DNA of 64,000 bases from Nocardioides faecalis (GTDB lineage: Bacteria; Actinomycetota; Actinomycetes; Propionibacteriales; Nocardioidaceae). Positions 63,329 through 64,000 of this stretch are shown here, piece after piece; positions within the stretch are counted from its first letter, which is position 1; every line of letters starts with the position of its first letter. The stretch lies in contig NZ_CP074406.1 of the NCBI RefSeq assembly GCF_018388425.1, positions 2,914,001-2,978,000 on the forward strand, given 5' to 3'. The translations under genes and the position numbers were made by a program. The notes under the pieces were generated by a model. The model did not search any database, was not told the DNA's origin, and saw only the letters and a program-made list of their open reading frames with translations.

Positions 63329-64000
63329 TCAGCCGGGTGGGCGGCCGGGCTGACGGCCGGGTGGGCGGCCGGGCTGACGGCCGGGAGGGGCGGCCGGGCC
63401 GCCGTGGGCCGGCCGCCGCCGACGCAGCGCTCCCGCGGCGCGTCGTACGTCGTGGGTGAGGGCGCTCAGCGTGGGCGTCTCCAGCCGCCAGCGCTGCCAG
63501 TGCAGCGCCACGTCGACGGGCCGGGCCCCCGGCAGCCGCGCCAGCGCGCCGTCGGCGAGGTCGGCGTCCAGCTGCGGGTGCAGCGCCATCCCCCAGCCGA
63601 GGCCGCAGCGCAGCGCCTCGTGGAAGTCGGCGGTGCTGGGCACGCGGTGCACCACCGGCGGCCGCGGGCTGCCGTGCGCGGCGAGCACCTCGTCCTGCAG
63701 GTGGTCCTTCTCGTTGAACACCACCATCGGCATCGCCGCCCAGTCGACGCCACGTCCTCGCCGGTGCCGCTCCACGAGCTCGGGCGCGGCCGCGGGCGTG
63801 TACCGCAGCGCGCCGAGCGGCTCGACGACGCAGCCCTGCACCGGCCGCGGCTCGTCGGTGACCGCGGCCAGCACCTCGCCGCGCCGCAGCAGCTCGTGGG
63901 AGTAGGCCTGGTCCTCCACGTGCAGCCGCAGCGCGACCCCGCCGCGCCGCGCGACGTCGCGCAGCACCGGGCGGAACCAGCTGGCCAGGGAGTCGGCGTT
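63329..64000 (-). CDS. LysR regulator, ArgP/LysG-like (5' end missing)
   Basis: 223 C-terminal residues; the start and DNA-binding domain lie beyond the window. The first visible residues, NADSLASWFRPVL, match the start of the effector domain of ArgP/LysG, which controls LysE/ArgO-type amino-acid exporters. VEDQAYSHELLRRGEVLAAVTDE and GLGWGMALHPQLDADL are as in that group. The tail is Pro/Gly/Arg-rich through a tandem repeat. A LysE-family gene is in the window but about 41 kb away. Confidence 0.8.
   Translation of the reverse strand, partial: NADSLASWFRPVLRDVARRGGVALRLHVEDQAYSHELLRRGEVLAAVTDEPRPVQGCVVEPLGALRYTPAAAPELVERHRRGRGVDWAAMPMVVFNEKDHLQDEVLAAHGSPRPPVVHRVPSTADFHEALRCGLGWGMALHPQLDADLADGALARLPGARPVDVALHWQRWRLETPTLSALTHDVRRAAGALRRRRPAHGGPAAPPGRQPGRPPGRQPGRPPG
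63332..63400 (-). repeat. 24-bp in-frame tandem repeat, nearly three copies
   Basis: Unit beginning GCCGGGTGGGCGGCC on the plus strand; two exact copies and a partial third encode Pro-Gly-Arg-Gln/Pro repeats at the C-terminus of the LysR protein. Confidence 0.8.

Overview
This window is about 70-73 % GC by eye, with dense coding on both strands and many 1-4 base gene overlaps. It looks like chromosomal DNA of a mycothiol-producing actinobacterium, most likely Nocardioides or a close relative (genus is inferred). Support comes from two mycothiol genes (mca, mshB), actinobacterial families (DUF3817, DUF4307, DUF2510-AIM24, a short cis-prenyltransferase next to trhA), and -10 boxes of the form TAnnnT placed 6-7 bases before ATG or GTG starts, as in leaderless actinobacterial mRNAs. 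I saw no tRNA, rRNA, insertion sequence, prophage or CRISPR array.

Layout. 1-1.4 kb: 3' part of a sigma/anti-sigma-like membrane protein. 1.5-6.5 kb: mazG, a SurA-like lipoprotein and mfd. 6.6-12.2 kb: DUF3817, siderophore-interacting protein, cis-prenyltransferase, AIM24, trhA and rlmC. 12.3-21.9 kb: aldehyde dehydrogenase, matrixin-like protease, glycosyltransferase, esterase, thioesterase, YjbR-like and MpaB-like proteins, GAF-GGDEF, TetR and LysE. 22-31 kb: mca, DUF4307, greA, AI-2E exporter, metB, msrA, an ABC1 kinase, a PPOX-fold protein and a TauE permease. 30.5-33.9 kb: four-gene operon with a DUF1023 hydrolase and a WXG100-like helical protein. 34-38 kb: MoxR-type AAA ATPase, OsmC-like protein and VWA protein in one operon. 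38-45 kb: nucleotide cyclase, thiolase-like/DUF35 pair, VanW protein, mshB and a lipoprotein.

46.6-62.4 kb is a purine-degradation island in three units. One runs uraD, hiuH, uricase, allantoinase, ureidoglycine aminotransferase, allantoate amidohydrolase, an RpiR-type regulator and guanine deaminase. The second, convergent with it, is xdhA-xdhB-xdhC. The third, divergent from xdhA, is an NMT1/TauA-type ABC importer. Together they would deaminate guanine, oxidise xanthine to urate, open urate to allantoin and allantoate, and yield ammonia plus ureidoglycine for transamination. A shared motif, GAAAC-N4-GTYTC inside the identical 12-mer GGCGCTGAAACG, lies in front of both uraD and the importer and is a good candidate operator for the encoded RpiR regulator. 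The window closes with a thioesterase and the 3' part of an ArgP/LysG-like LysR regulator.

Other signals that annotation would miss are about 17 leaderless-type promoters, a palindromic decamer (GTCGTACGAC) present six times in three codon phases, a 22-bp tandem repeat, and very strong hairpins between convergent genes, including a 38-bp perfect palindrome.
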